The notes: generated by a model not told the origin, from the letters alone. Shown: positions 18,377 through 28,070, counted from the stretch's first letter. The stretch is 64,000 bases of DNA from Paraburkholderia dinghuensis (GCF_003837865.1 NZ_RQIS01000012.1:85580-149579); one strand, 5' to 3'. Translations and numbers: made by a program.

Positions 18377-19177
18377 TTACGACATGGCCAGCGCGAGCGA
18401 ACGCGCATGCAGCAGACGAATCAGCCGCTCGCGCCACTCGATGAATTCCGCCGACGACTTCACCGCGCGCGCATCGCGCGTCTCGAGATAGCGCTGCGCG
18501 AACGGCAGCGTGTATTCGTGTTCGATGCGGCCCGGCCCCGGCGTCATCACGACGAGGCGCGTCGCGAGAAAGAGCGCTTCCTCGACATCGTGAGTGATAA
18601 AGAAAACCGTCTTTCGCGTGCGGCCCCAGACGTCGAGCACGAGTTCCTGAATCGACTCGCGCGTCATTGCATCGAGTGCGCCCATCGGTTCGTCCATCAG
18701 CAGCATCTGCGGGTCGCTCGCGAGCGCGCGCGCGAGGCCCACGCGCTGCTGCATGCCGCCCGAAAGCGCGTAGACGCGCGAGCGCGCGTGCGCAGTGAGG
18801 CCCACGAGCGCGAGCTGCTCGCGAGCGACGCGTTCGCGCTCGGCCTTCGGTACGCGCTGAAAGCGCAGCCCGAGCGCGACGTTGTCGAGCACGTCGAGCC
18901 ACGGCATCAGCGCGTGCTTCTGGAACACGACGCCGCGATCGGCGCCCGGCTCTGTTACGCGCGTGCCGTTCACGCGCACTTCGCCCTGCGTCGGCGGGAT
19001 GAAGCCCGCGATGCAGTTGAGCAGCGTGGTCTTGCCGCAACCCGACGCGCCGAGCGCGACGACGAACTCACCGCTCTCGACAGCGAGATCGACGTTCGCG
19101 AGAGCGACGGTCGGCGGCGCGCTACGCGTCGCGCCTTCGTAGACGACACTCAGATCGCGGATTTCAAGCGTGCTCAT
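18377..19177 (-). CDS. tauB: Taurine/alkanesulfonate ABC transporter ATPase TauB
   Basis: A 266-residue ATPase with Walker [11 protein letters not shown]-loop [12 protein letters not shown], signature [16 protein letters not shown], Walker [13 protein letters not shown] and switch His in [14 protein letters not shown]. The [12 protein letters not shown] stretch and downstream linkage to tauC place it in the TauB/SsuB group. It powers import of the substrate captured by TauA. It starts 38 bases after the tauA stop. Confidence 0.92.
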   Translation of the reverse strand: MSTLEIRDLSVVYEGATRSAPPTVALANVDLAVESGEFVVALGASGCGKTTLLNCIAGFIPPTQGEVRVNGTRVTEPGADRGVVFQKHALMPWLDVLDNVALGLRFQRVPKAERERVAREQLALVGLTAHARSRVYALSGGMQQRVGLARALASDPQMLLMDEPMGALDAMTRESIQELVLDVWGRTRKTVFFITHDVEEALFLATRLVVMTPGPGRIEHEYTLPFAQRYLETRDARAVKSSAEFIEWRERLIRLLHARSLALAMS

Positions 19178-19215
19178 TCAGCATCCCTGTGCGAAGGCAG
19201 TCGGCCTGATTGACC

Positions 19216-20274
19216 TCAATGGGCAGCGGCGCGCTGCACGAACTGCGGATCGACGCCGACCGAATAGTCGGTCAGAACGTTCTGGATCGTGCCCTGCGCC
19301 TTGAGGAACGTCGCGGTCGCGAGGAGCGATTGCGCCGCGCCCGACTGCGCGCCGCCACCGAGCCAGGTCTTCGATGCCTGCTCGGCGGGCGTCGGAAAAG
19401 CGTAGAGCGCGAGACTTGCAGGCACGTCCTGCGCATTCGCTCCGGACTCCTTCGCAACAGCCTCCACCTTCGGCGACGCAGCGGTCCACGCGGCACGATT
19501 CGCGCTGTAATCGGCATCGGTTGCAGCTAGCACCTTCACGAACTTCGCGACGAAATCGGCATTGTCTTTCGCGAAACGGCGATCGACGACGAAACCGTCG
19601 AAAGTCGCCTTGCCCGTCGCCTTCGCCACCTGGCCCGAGGTAATCAGCACGCGGCCGTTCTGCTTCACCTTCGCGAGCACGGGGTCCCAGATGTAAGTGG
19701 CGTCGATGTCGCCGCGCTGCCACGCCGCCGCAACTTCGGGCGGACGCAGGTTCACGATCTTCACATCCGCGGGATTGACGCCCGCCTGTTCGAGCGCGAC
19801 GAGCGTATGGAAATGCGACGTCGACACATACGGCACGCCGATCGTCTTGCCCTTGAGCGCGGCCACGCTCGTTACGCCGGAGCCGTTGCGGGCGACGAGC
19901 GCTTCGGCGTCGTTGATGTTGTCAAGCACCCAGAAGAGCGAGATATCGACGCCCTGCGAAAGCCCCGCTGCGATCGGGCTCGACCCCGCTTCACCGAGTT
20001 GCACCGAGCCCGATGCGAGCGCGCGGATCACGTCGGCACCGCTCGCGAGTTTGCGGTAGGTGACCTTGTAGCCCGTGGCCTTTTCGACGGCACCCGTCGC
20101 CTGCGCATAGCGCCACGGCACCACCATGTCCTGGTAGGCAATCACGACTTCGCGCGGAGCGCCGGTGTCGGCGTGTGCGGCGCTGGCGCCGAACGTGGCC
20201 GCAAGCGCGGCGGGCGCGGCGACCGTCGCAATGAAATAGCGCACGAGGCGCGACGAAGAAAAAGCGTGTTTCAT
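19216..20274 (-). CDS. tauA: Taurine-type periplasmic substrate-binding protein TauA
   Basis: A 352-residue exported protein with a signal peptide ending near AAHA-D. Family features include VVIAYQDMVVPWRYAQATGA, KLASGADVIRALASG, GSSPIAAGLSQGV and WQRGDIDATYIWDPVLA, each visible at least in part, as in TauA. It delivers the sulfonate to TauBC. It is the first gene of the operon; sulfur-starvation control by CysB/Cbl is usual for this family, but no such site could be assigned in the 330 bases upstream. Confidence 0.9.
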   Translation of the reverse strand: MKHAFSSSRLVRYFIATVAAPAALAATFGASAAHADTGAPREVVIAYQDMVVPWRYAQATGAVEKATGYKVTYRKLASGADVIRALASGSVQLGEAGSSPIAAGLSQGVDISLFWVLDNINDAEALVARNGSGVTSVAALKGKTIGVPYVSTSHFHTLVALEQAGVNPADVKIVNLRPPEVAAAWQRGDIDATYIWDPVLAKVKQNGRVLITSGQVAKATGKATFDGFVVDRRFAKDNADFVAKFVKVLAATDADYSANRAAWTAASPKVEAVAKESGANAQDVPASLALYAFPTPAEQASKTWLGGGAQSGAAQSLLATATFLKAQGTIQNVLTDYSVGVDPQFVQRAAAH

Positions 20275-20606
20275 GTGGGCAGACTCCGTAAGCGAGGACG
20301 TTCGAGAGAAGGCAGAACCCGACTATAGGGAGTCTGACGGCGACCGGTTCCAACTTATCCGCGTAAGCATTTCACGCTGTTCGAGCATTGCTTTTCGCGC
20401 TTTCGCGGCAAAAGCGGACGCGCATGGTGGGGCACAGTGCGGATCGTCTATCGTGCACTGCAAACGCGCCGCGCATAGTCGCAAAAAAGCCCGCGTTTAG
20501 CGGGCTTTTCGGAGCATGGGCCACCGAGGCGGACCGATGCTTTCGGTGCGGCTTTCACCGCCCCTTTCAATCTGACGACGAATCAGGCTGTGAATCAGGC
20601 TGTAAC
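20275..20606. other. tauA promoter region and lipA downstream region
   Basis: About 330 bases without a gene. The tauA side should contain its promoter; the centre holds the hairpin at 20485-20509. No small gene was supported. Confidence 0.5.
20485..20509. terminator. Bidirectional terminator hairpin
   Basis: AAAAGCCCGC and its complement GCGGGCTTTT around a five-base loop, with A and T runs on both sides. It probably terminates lipA transcripts (minus strand), about 100 bases after its stop. Confidence 0.7.
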
Positions 20607-21611
20607 TCAGACCACACCGGCACCGTGCGCCTGAAGATCGGCGTGATAGCTCGAACGCACCATCGCGCCGACGGCCGCGTGCGTGAAGCCCATCTTGTAC
20701 GCCTCTTCCTCGTACATCTTGAACACGTCGGGATGCACGTATTCGCGTACCGGCAGGTGGTGCTCGGACGGCTGGAGATACTGGCCGATCGTCAGCATGT
20801 TGACGTCGTGCGCGCGCAGATCGCGCATCACCTGGAGAATCTCTTCCGTGGTTTCACCGAGACCTACCATCAGGCCCGACTTCGTCGCGACATCGGGATG
20901 CAGCGCCTTGAAGTCCTTCAGGAGCTTGAGCGAGTGCGCGTAGTCCGAGCCCGGACGCGCTTCCTTGTAAAGGCGCGGCACCGTTTCGAGGTTGTGGTTC
21001 ATCACGTCGGGCGGCGCGGTGTTCAGGATCTCCAGCGCGCGATCCAGACGGCCGCGGAAGTCCGGCGTGAGGATTTCGATGCGCGTCTGCGGCGACTGCT
21101 CGCGCACCTGGCGGATGCAATCGACGAAGTGACCGGCACCGCCGTCACGCAGATCATCGCGGTCGACGCTCGTGATCACGACGTACTTGAGCTTGAGCGC
21201 GGCGATCGTGCGCGCGAGATTCGCCGGTTCGTTGACATCGAGCGGATCGGGACGGCCGTGGCCGACATCGCAGAACGGGCAGCGGCGCGTGCACTTGTCG
21301 CCCATGATCATGAACGTCGCGGTGCCGTGGCCGAAGCATTCGCCGATGTTCGGGCAGCTCGCTTCCTCGCAGACCGTGTGCAGCTTGTGCTCGCGCAGAA
21401 TCTCCTTGATCTCGTAGAAGCGTGAATTGCCGGTGGCCGCCTTCACGCGGATCCATTCCGGCTTCTTGAGCTTCTCGATCGGGATGACCTTAATCGGAAT
21501 GCGCGAGGTCTTCGCCTGCGCTTTCTGCTTCGCGGTGGCGTCGTATTGTTGGGCGTCGGTGGCAGGGGTGCCTGCGGCGTTCGCGCCGGAGGTGGGCGTT
21601 GCGTCAGTCAT
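20607..21611 (-). CDS. lipA: Lipoyl synthase LipA
   Basis: A 334-residue radical-SAM enzyme that inserts two sulfurs into protein-bound octanoyl groups to make lipoyl cofactors. Both cluster motifs are present: [12 protein letters not shown] for the auxiliary 4Fe-4S cluster and CTRRCPFC for the SAM cluster, and the C-terminal VRSSYHA segment carries the Ser that binds the auxiliary cluster. The N-terminal 35 residues are an extra Ala/Thr-rich part. It starts 15 bases after the lipB stop, so octanoyl transfer and sulfur insertion are co-expressed. Confidence 0.97.
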   Translation of the reverse strand: MTDATPTSGANAAGTPATDAQQYDATAKQKAQAKTSRIPIKVIPIEKLKKPEWIRVKAATGNSRFYEIKEILREHKLHTVCEEASCPNIGECFGHGTATFMIMGDKCTRRCPFCDVGHGRPDPLDVNEPANLARTIAALKLKYVVITSVDRDDLRDGGAGHFVDCIRQVREQSPQTRIEILTPDFRGRLDRALEILNTAPPDVMNHNLETVPRLYKEARPGSDYAHSLKLLKDFKALHPDVATKSGLMVGLGETTEEILQVMRDLRAHDVNMLTIGQYLQPSEHHLPVREYVHPDVFKMYEEEAYKMGFTHAAVGAMVRSSYHADLQAHGAGVV

Positions 21612-21626
21612 TCTGTCGAGATCCAG

Positions 21627-22505
21627 TCAGGCCGCCGGTACTGTGCCGGCCTGCGGTTGCGGCGGTTGCCCGCCTGAGGCCGCCTGTGCGGCCGGGTCCC
21701 CTGCTGCCGCTTCGGCTGCGGGGTCTGCGGCAGCCGCTTCGGCTACCGGAAGATCGGGTGCGTTGTGCGCGAGTGCATGTCCATCGAGATTCGCTTCGAG
21801 CCGCGCGGCAAGCGTGGCGGCCACATCGTTCCAGCTCGCGGTGGCACCGAGTGTCGCCATGTCGACGGTTTCGAGGCCCGCATAGCCACACGGATTGATG
21901 GCGAGGAACGGGCTCAGGTCCATCGAGACGTTCAGGCTCACACCGTGGTAGCTGCAGCCGTTGCGGATCTTCAGGCCGAGCGCGGCGACTTTCGCGCCGG
22001 CGTGCGCGACGCTCGCGTCGCTGCTTTGCTCTACATCTGGCACGTATATGCCGGGTGCGCCGTCCTTGCGAACACCGGCGAGATTATACGCCGCCAGTGT
22101 TTCGATCACGGCCGCCTCGATGAGCGTGACCAGTTCGCGGACCATCAGCCTGCGGCGGCGAAGGTCGAGCAGCAAATACGCGACCACCTGGCCTGGACCG
22201 TGATACGTGATCTGGCCACCCCTGTCGATCTGGACGAGTTCGATGCCGCTGTTCGCGACGAGCAGGTGCTCGGGCTTGCCGGCCTGACCCAACGTGAAGA
22301 CAGGAGGATGTTCGACGAGCCAGATTTCGTCGGGCGTGTCGGCGGTGCGGGCGGCGGTGAACTCACGCATCGCGTCGAAGCTCGCCTGATACGGCTCGAC
22401 GCCGCGCCAGCGCAGCTCGATCGAGCCGGGATTCGCTGGGGAGACCGGCCCCGGCATATCGGGGTCGGATGTGACTGGAAGAGGTGAAACCGGGGTCGCG
22501 CACAT
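21627..22505 (-). CDS. lipB: Octanoyltransferase LipB with Ala-rich C-terminal tail
   Basis: A 292-residue enzyme transferring octanoate from ACP to lipoate-dependent enzymes. Family signatures are [12 protein letters not shown] (catalytic region), KIAALG-type sequence ([17 protein letters not shown]) with the catalytic Lys, and INPCGY with the catalytic Cys. Residues after about 245 form a low-complexity tail with repeated [14 protein letters not shown] units, not part of the usual fold. First gene of lipB-lipA. Confidence 0.95.
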   Translation of the reverse strand: MCATPVSPLPVTSDPDMPGPVSPANPGSIELRWRGVEPYQASFDAMREFTAARTADTPDEIWLVEHPPVFTLGQAGKPEHLLVANSGIELVQIDRGGQITYHGPGQVVAYLLLDLRRRRLMVRELVTLIEAAVIETLAAYNLAGVRKDGAPGIYVPDVEQSSDASVAHAGAKVAALGLKIRNGCSYHGVSLNVSMDLSPFLAINPCGYAGLETVDMATLGATASWNDVAATLAARLEANLDGHALAHNAPDLPVAEAAAADPAAEAAAGDPAAQAASGGQPPQPQAGTVPAA

Positions 22506-22666
22506 GATTTCGCGAGTTTACCGAAATCGAGACAACCCCGCCCGAGTTGGGGATAAAGACCCGGCCGACGATCCGGCCAAAGATCACGCAAAAACCGTGG
22601 CCGAACGACAACCCCGGCGAATCGCGCGCGACGTTGCCCGTCGCGCACGACGCCACCGCTCATGCA

Positions 22667-22993
22667 TCAAACCGTGCGCCACCCATCGCCCGCGTGCACA
22701 CCGAGCCGGGCTGCGGCGCGAGTCACCACGTCGACCATCTGCTGGCGCACGCCCACGGGGAGCGCGAATGCCACCCACGCGGGCTTGCCACCTTCCGCGC
22801 CGATCCACAGCCGCTCGCCACGCCGCAGCCGCAGTGTGTGGCCCGGTTCGAGCCAGTAGTCGGCCACATCGTCGCTGCGCGTAAGCCAGACGGCGCCGCA
22901 CTTCACCGTCAACCGCGTGCTGCGCGTAACACGCACCGACGCGACCCGATCCATGGGGACTTCAAACGTGACATCCGAAGAAATTTCTCGCAT
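22667..22993 (-). CDS. DUF2917 protein
   Basis: A 108-residue protein from the ATG at 22993, with the DUF2917 pattern: an N-terminal strand ending in VPMDRVASVRV, a cupin-like middle (CGAVWLTRSDDVADYWLEPG) and LRRGERLWIGAEG. No transport signals. It diverges from the LysR gene, with 99 bases between, an arrangement I associate with GcvA-type regulators in Burkholderia (recollection, not shown here). Function unknown. An upstream GTG in frame is possible but less likely. Confidence 0.8.
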   Translation of the reverse strand: MREISSDVTFEVPMDRVASVRVTRSTRLTVKCGAVWLTRSDDVADYWLEPGHTLRLRRGERLWIGAEGGKPAWVAFALPVGVRQQMVDVVTRAAARLGVHAGDGWRTV

Positions 22994-23023
22994 TTCCGCC
23001 TCCGCCGATGCTGCACCAATGGC

Positions 23024-23092
23024 TACAATCGTAGTCACGGCAAGGGTTTAGGAAAAACGATCAATTTTCACGGCTATGTGAGAAAAACTACG
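23024..23092 (+). promoter_or_regulatory. Promoter and LysR operator candidate
   Basis: A TACAAT -10-like hexamer at 23024-23029 and, just before the start codon, a near-perfect dyad TTTTCAC-N6-GTGAGAAAA (23065-23086). LysR-type regulators usually bind T-N11-A dyads near their own divergent promoters, so this may be the autoregulatory site. Confidence 0.4.
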
Positions 23093-24061
23093 ATGGATCT
23101 CCGCCAGCTCCCTGCGCTGAACGCCCTGAAAGCGTTCGAAGCCGCCGCCCGCCACGAAAGCTTTTCGCGTGCCGCCGACGAACTCTTCGTCACGCACGGC
23201 GCGGTGAGCCACCAGATCCGCGCGCTCGAAGCCGAACTGGGCGTCGCGCTTTTCGCGCGCGACGGCAAGCGCGTGCGGCTCACCGACACGGGCCGCCGCT
23301 ATGCAACCCGGGTGAGCGACGCGCTCACCCGGCTCGCCCAGGCCACCCAGGAAATCCGCGCGGGCGACCGCGAGCGGCGCCTCGTGGTGTCGATGCTGTC
23401 GTCGTTCGCGGCGCGCTGGGTGACGCCGCGCATCGGCAGGTTCATCGAGGCGCATCCGCAGTGGGACGTCGAACTGCAATCGACGAACCAGCTCACCGAT
23501 TTCGCGCGCGACGATGTGGACGTGGCGATCCGCTTCGGCTTCGGCAATTACCCCGGCCTGCATGTGGAATTGCTGCTCGACGAGATTTTCTTTCCCGCCT
23601 GCGCGCCCGGCTTCAACGGCGGCAAGCTGCCCGAAGATCCGCGCGAACTCGCGAAGCTGCCGCTGCTGCGCTCGGACGACGAACTCTGGCGTCCGTGGTT
23701 CGACGCGGCGGGCCTTCAGGATATGCCGGAGCCGAAGCGCGGCGTGCTCTACCAGGATTCGTCGAATCTGTTGCAAGCCGCGATGGACGGCCAGGGCGTC
23801 GCGCTCGTGCGGCGTTCGCTCGCGATGCACGAGATCACGCTTGGGCGGCTCGTGCGGCTCTTCAAGGACATCGACGGCCCGAGCCCTTGGCGCTATTACT
23901 TCATCTGCTCGCCGCAGCGCATGCAGACCGAACGCGTGCGGGCGTTCCGCGATTGGGTATTCGACGAAGTCGCACGCTTCAAGCGGCTCTACGAGGACGC
24001 TTGTGAAGCGGGTCCGTTGATGACGGCAGCGGCAGCTGCATTGCGAGCCGACGAGCGTTAG
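23093..24061 (+). CDS. GcvA-like LysR-family transcriptional regulator
   Basis: A 322-residue regulator. The winged helix-turn-helix (residues about 5-65, ALKAFEAAARHESFSRAADEL, GAVSHQIRALE) is followed by an effector-binding domain with the GcvA-group pattern SFAARWVTPRIGRF, DVDVAIRFGFGNYPG and GVALVRRSL. The GcvA group includes regulators of glycine cleavage and of beta-lactamase genes (AmpR); the target here is unknown. It is divergent from DUF2917. The ATG at 23093 opens the MDLRQLPALNAL N-terminus typical of the family. Confidence 0.88.
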   Translation: MDLRQLPALNALKAFEAAARHESFSRAADELFVTHGAVSHQIRALEAELGVALFARDGKRVRLTDTGRRYATRVSDALTRLAQATQEIRAGDRERRLVVSMLSSFAARWVTPRIGRFIEAHPQWDVELQSTNQLTDFARDDVDVAIRFGFGNYPGLHVELLLDEIFFPACAPGFNGGKLPEDPRELAKLPLLRSDDELWRPWFDAAGLQDMPEPKRGVLYQDSSNLLQAAMDGQGVALVRRSLAMHEITLGRLVRLFKDIDGPSPWRYYFICSPQRMQTERVRAFRDWVFDEVARFKRLYEDACEAGPLMTAAAAALRADER

Positions 24062-24095
24062 CGCTTGGCCCCATACCCGCACGCAAGAAGAACAA

Positions 24096-24116
24096 AGGGC
24101 CGCATAAAGCGGCCCT
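24096..24116 (+). terminator. Terminator hairpin after the LysR gene
   Basis: AGGGCCGC and its complement GCGGCCCT around a five-base loop, 35 bases after the LysR stop and 36 before the end of the convergent DUF493 gene. No strong T-tract. Confidence 0.55.
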
Positions 24117-24151
24117 CATCGCGCAAACGGCACACCCCGCGGCACACCCCG

Positions 24152-24436
24152 TCACAGCACGATCTTCACCATCGGATGCCCGGTAAGCGCGCGATATATA
24201 TCGTCGAGATGCGCCTGGCTCGTCGCGCGCACGCTCACGGTGAGGCCGGTGTAGTTGCCACCGCTCGACGGACGCATTTCGATGGCGGCGTCATCGAAGC
24301 TGCCGTCGAACGTGCGGATCACCATCGCGATGGTCTGCGCAAATTCCGGGTGGGTCTTGCCCATGACCTTGATCGGGAAATCGCACGGAAATTCGATCAG
24401 CGATTCCTTCGGGCTGGCGTTCTGCGCCTCGTTCAT
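24152..24436 (-). CDS. ybeD: DUF493 (YbeD-like) protein
   Basis: A 94-residue alpha/beta protein with the YbeD pattern ESLIEFPCDFPIKVMG, GGNYTGLTVSVRATSQAHLDDIYRAL and a C-terminal VKIVL. Members are often encoded beside lipB and dacA, as here, and are thought to be small regulatory or allosteric proteins; the exact function is not settled. Its ATG overlaps the transaminase stop (ATGA at 24433-24436), so translation is coupled. Confidence 0.9.
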   Translation of the reverse strand: MNEAQNASPKESLIEFPCDFPIKVMGKTHPEFAQTIAMVIRTFDGSFDDAAIEMRPSSGGNYTGLTVSVRATSQAHLDDIYRALTGHPMVKIVL

Positions 24437-25440
24437 TTTTCCATTCCTTGCAGCGATCCAGCCGCGATAGTCTGATTGCGTTGCGCGAGAGCCTCCGCGG
24501 CCGCCCGCGCCTTGGCGCGTTGATACGCCGCGTAGAGCGCCGCATACACCGGCCCCGGCTTGCCGTTGCCGACCGCCGCGCCGTCAAGCGACGTCACCGC
24601 CAGCACTTCCCTCGTCGCCGAGGTCACGAGGATCTCGTCGGCTGCCCGCAATGCTGCCTCGTCGATCTCGCGCGCCTCGAAGCGGATGCCGCATTCGCAC
24701 GCCAGTTCCTCGACGAGCGCGTAACGGATGCCTTCGAGAATCAGGTTGCTCTTCGGCGGTGCATACAGTGCGCCATCCTTGACCACCCACACATTCGACG
24801 ACGACCCTTCGGTGACGAAGCCATCGCGCACCTGAATCGTCTCGAACACGCCGTGCTCGACGGCATACTGCGCCATCAGCACGTTTCCGAGCAGCGACGT
24901 CGACTTGATGTCGCAATTGAGCCAGCGGCGATCCTCTGCGGTCACGCACGCCACGCCGTCCGCGCGCTGCGCGTCCGTTGTCAGGACGAGCGGGTTCACC
25001 ATCACGAACACCGTGGGCGTCGCGTCTGCCGGAAACGCGTGGCCGCGCTTCGCGACGCCGCGCGTCACCTGCACGTAGACGTTCGCGTGCTGGTCGCGCG
25101 AAAGCGCACCCGACGTCTCGTTCGCCGCGATGACCCGCGCGATCAGCTCACGCCAGCCGTGCTCGTCGAACGGATTCGCGATGCCGACCTTCCCGAGCGA
25201 ACGTGCGAGCCGGGCGAGATGCTGAGCGATGCGAAACGGCACACGCACGATGGCCGAGGCGCCCGAGGCGTCTTGCGCTTCGAGCGCGTAGGCAGGCACC
25301 ACTTCGTAGATACCGTCACCGAAGATGAAACCCCGGTCGAGCACCGGCACCCGCGCCTCCGAAAGCGGCGTCAGCGCGCCGTTGAGCCAGACGATGGGCT
25401 CCGGCGTTGCGTCTGCGGGCGTCGAAGGCTGGGCGTTCAT
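24433..25440 (-). CDS. dat: D-amino-acid transaminase
   Basis: A 335-residue fold-type IV PLP enzyme. It has WLNGALTPLSEARVPVLDRGFIFGDGIYEV in part at the N-terminus, the PLP Lys in CDIKSTSLLGNVLMAQ, and the cofactor phosphate loop FVTEGSSSNVWVV; D-amino-acid transaminases share these. It probably makes D-Glu or D-Ala for peptidoglycan, in keeping with its position directly after dacA (TAATG overlap) and before DUF493. A branched-chain transaminase is the main alternative. Confidence 0.88.
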   Translation of the reverse strand: MNAQPSTPADATPEPIVWLNGALTPLSEARVPVLDRGFIFGDGIYEVVPAYALEAQDASGASAIVRVPFRIAQHLARLARSLGKVGIANPFDEHGWRELIARVIAANETSGALSRDQHANVYVQVTRGVAKRGHAFPADATPTVFVMVNPLVLTTDAQRADGVACVTAEDRRWLNCDIKSTSLLGNVLMAQYAVEHGVFETIQVRDGFVTEGSSSNVWVVKDGALYAPPKSNLILEGIRYALVEELACECGIRFEAREIDEAALRAADEILVTSATREVLAVTSLDGAAVGNGKPGPVYAALYAAYQRAKARAAAEALAQRNQTIAAGSLQGMEK

Positions 25441-26657
25441 TACTTCTTGCTGACCATGAGCATCAACGAATCCCACACGCGTCCGACGATGCCAGCCTGC
25501 GGCACGGCGGCGAGCGCGACCACCGGGATCTGCGCGAGCACCTTGCCGTCGGCGCCGACGAACTTCGCCGTGCCCACCTGCTGGCCTTGCGCGATCGGCG
25601 CGATCAGCGGACTCGTGAGTTCGACCTGCGGCTTCGCCTTGTCGGCGGCGCCCTTCGGCAGCGTCACGTACTGATCCTTCGTCACGCCGGCCTTCACGGT
25701 ATCGGCGGCGCCCTTGAATACGCGCGGCGTCGCGATGGTCTGGTTCGCCTGATAGATGCGGGTGGTGTCGTAAGCGCTATAGCCGTAGTTGAGCATCTTC
25801 AGGCTGTCCTGCACCCGGTCGTGCTCCTTCTCCTCGCCCATCATCACCGAGACGAGACGGCGCGCGCCGCCGCCCGCTAGCGGACGTTTCGCCGACGAGA
25901 TCAGGCAGTAGCCCGCCGCTTGCGTGTGGCCGGTCTTCAGGCCGTCGACGGACGAATCGATCCACAGCAGGCGGTTGCGGTTCGGCTGCTTGATCTTGTT
26001 GTACGTGAAATCCTTGACCGAGAAGATGCTGTAGTACTCGGGATAGTCGCGGATCAGGTGCGTCGAGAGCGTCGCGAGGTCGGCGGCCGTCGTGTAGTGA
26101 TTCGGGTCGGGCATGCCGTTGACGTCGGCGAAACGCGTGTGCGTCATGCCGAGCTTCTGCGCTTCGGCGTTCATCATGTTGACGAAATTCGACTCGCTGC
26201 CGCCGACCAGTTCGGCAAGCGCGATCGCCGCGTCGTTGCCCGACTGCACGATCATCCCGTACACGAGATCGTGCACCGAGACCGGCTTGTTCGCTTCGAT
26301 GAACATGCGCGATTCGGCGTTCGTCACGCGGCGTACGGCCTCGCTAGGCTCGATGACCTGGTCCATCGAGATCTTCTTCGTCTGCAGGGCCTCGAACGTG
26401 AGGTAAGCGGTCATCAGCTTCGTGAGCGACGCCGGTTCGACGCGCTCGTCGGCGTTAGCGGAGGCGAGGACCTGGTTCGCCGTGGCATCGACGAGCACCC
26501 ATGAGCGCGCGTTCACCGCGGGCGGCGGCACCTGCGCGAAGGCGCTGGCCGACGCGAGCAGCGTGGCCGGCAACAACGCGCCGAGCGTGACGGTACGAAC
26601 GAGCGAACGGGAAACGGAAGCGGAGGAAGACAGTTGGCCAGTGGAGAGAAAGCGCAT
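25440..26657 (-). CDS. dacA: D-alanyl-D-alanine carboxypeptidase (penicillin-binding protein 5/6 type)
   Basis: A 405-residue low-molecular-weight PBP that trims the terminal D-Ala from peptidoglycan stem peptides. Active-site motifs are SLTK (S77), SGN (138-140) and KTG (240-242), followed by the C-terminal beta domain and an amphipathic/hydrophobic anchor (IVGRVWDSLMLMVSKK). The ATG at 26657 gives a signal peptide ending near AFAQ; upstream in-frame codons do not. First of three overlapping genes. Confidence 0.95.
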   Translation of the reverse strand: MRFLSTGQLSSSASVSRSLVRTVTLGALLPATLLASASAFAQVPPPAVNARSWVLVDATANQVLASANADERVEPASLTKLMTAYLTFEALQTKKISMDQVIEPSEAVRRVTNAESRMFIEANKPVSVHDLVYGMIVQSGNDAAIALAELVGGSESNFVNMMNAEAQKLGMTHTRFADVNGMPDPNHYTTAADLATLSTHLIRDYPEYYSIFSVKDFTYNKIKQPNRNRLLWIDSSVDGLKTGHTQAAGYCLISSAKRPLAGGGARRLVSVMMGEEKEHDRVQDSLKMLNYGYSAYDTTRIYQANQTIATPRVFKGAADTVKAGVTKDQYVTLPKGAADKAKPQVELTSPLIAPIAQGQQVGTAKFVGADGKVLAQIPVVALAAVPQAGIVGRVWDSLMLMVSKK

Positions 26658-27097
26658 AAGTTCGTGTCGGGCTGGATGAGCTTCGCACGCCATGCGGCGC
26701 ACGGTCTGGGGAATTCGGTGAGTGGACGCCTGGGCCCTCGCCAGCAGCAAGGAAACCGCAAGAACGAAGCGAAAGCGGGGCACAAGCCACGCACAAGCAA
26801 CGCAAACGGCCCGTTGGACCCGCTGCGCGGCGCGTTGGTTCGCGCGCGTTCACGTTGGTACGCGCGCAGTGCTTGCGCACAAGCAAGGTCGGACGGTGCC
26901 CGAGCGCCGCTAACCGCGGGCCGTGGCATCCACAAAAAGAACGGCCATTATACGCGCCGCGTTGCAGCGTTTTTTCGCAAATCCCGCCTTTTTCCAGACC
27001 TGTCATGCATTTTTCGCAGGCGATCAGCGGCGGCACGACGGGCGAGCGCCGCAGTACGCATGTGTGAAAAAAGGGGACGACTGGAGGCGATCGGCGG
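26658..27097. other. dacA upstream region
   Basis: About 440 bases without a supported gene. A TATAAT hexamer on the minus strand at 26946-26951, with no good -35, may be the -10 of dacA, which would imply a leader of about 280 bases. Confidence 0.4.
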
Positions 27098-27730
27098 CTA
27101 TCGCCAGGCGTCGACGATGATGCGCTTGAGGATATGCAGCTTGCGATGGAGAAAGTGTTCCGCCCCCGGAATCACGACGACAGGCATCTCTTGCGGCCGC
27201 GCCCATTCGAAGACGGAGAGGATCGGCACGGTGTCGTCGAGTTCACCATGCACGACGAGCGTGTTTTCGGGCACCGGCGCAACTTCCCAGCGGCTCGCAG
27301 CCGTGCCGACGAACACCATGCGCTCGATCGCGCCCCCCGCTTCACGGTAGCGCTTCGCGACGTGCGAGAGCACGAACGTGCCGAACGAAAAGCCCGCGAG
27401 CACGAGCGGCACGTCGGCCTGGCCCGGTTGCGCGCGCATGTGCGCGATGACTGCGAGCAGATCATCCTGCTCGCCGATGCCGTTGTCGTGCGTGCCCGCG
27501 GTTTCGCCGACACCGCGAAAATTCGAGCGGTACGTGGTGTAGCCGAGTTGCACGAGCGTGCGCGCGAGCGTCTGCGCGACCTTGTTGTCCATCGTGCCGC
27601 CGAAGAGCGGATGCGGGTGCGCCACGAGGGCGATGCCGCGCGGAGGCGTCCCCGTGTCGGGCAGGTCGAGCGCGCATTCGATCCGGCCGACCGGGCCGTC
27701 GATCTGGAACTTCTGCGTCTGAGCATTCAT
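27098..27730 (-). CDS. Alpha/beta hydrolase
   Basis: A 210-residue hydrolase with oxyanion-region HPHPLFGGTMDNKV, the nucleophile elbow GFSFG, an Asp in VHGELDDTVP and a His in IPGAEHFLHRKL, i.e. a complete catalytic triad. No signal peptide. It matches a widespread family of small cytoplasmic esterase-like proteins of unknown substrate. It follows the ferredoxin gene by 13 bases. Confidence 0.85.
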   Translation of the reverse strand: MNAQTQKFQIDGPVGRIECALDLPDTGTPPRGIALVAHPHPLFGGTMDNKVAQTLARTLVQLGYTTYRSNFRGVGETAGTHDNGIGEQDDLLAVIAHMRAQPGQADVPLVLAGFSFGTFVLSHVAKRYREAGGAIERMVFVGTAASRWEVAPVPENTLVVHGELDDTVPILSVFEWARPQEMPVVVIPGAEHFLHRKLHILKRIIVDAWR

Positions 27731-27743
27731 CGCGCGGCGGTCC

Positions 27744-28070
27744 TTAGCGGTCGATCTTCAGCCGTTCGACCACCTGGCCGTTCTGCAGATGCGAGACGAC
27801 GATTTCCTCGATGTCGGTCTCGTCGACGTAGGTGTACCAGGTTCCTTCCGGGTACACGACGACGACCGGTCCTTCCTCGCAGCGGTCGAGGCAACCCGCC
27901 TTGTTGATGCGCACCCGGCCCGGACCCGCGAGGCCCAGTTCCTTCACGCGCTTTTTCGCGTATTCCTGCATCGGCGCTGCGTTGCAGTTCGCGCAGCACT
28001 GGCGGTCGGCGCCGGGCTCACGCTGGTTCAGGCAGAAAAAGACGTGGTACTTGTAGAACGAATCAGTCAT
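27744..28070 (-). CDS. Thioredoxin-like [2Fe-2S] ferredoxin
   Basis: A 108-residue protein with the pattern of thioredoxin-fold ferredoxins: VFFCLNQRE near residue 12, CANC, and the later pair AGCLDRCEEGP, which supply the cluster cysteines. It probably carries electrons for an unknown partner. The ATG at 28070 begins MTDSFYKYHVFF, the usual start of the family. Operon with the hydrolase. Confidence 0.85.
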   Translation of the reverse strand: MTDSFYKYHVFFCLNQREPGADRQCCANCNAAPMQEYAKKRVKELGLAGPGRVRINKAGCLDRCEEGPVVVVYPEGTWYTYVDETDIEEIVVSHLQNGQVVERLKIDR

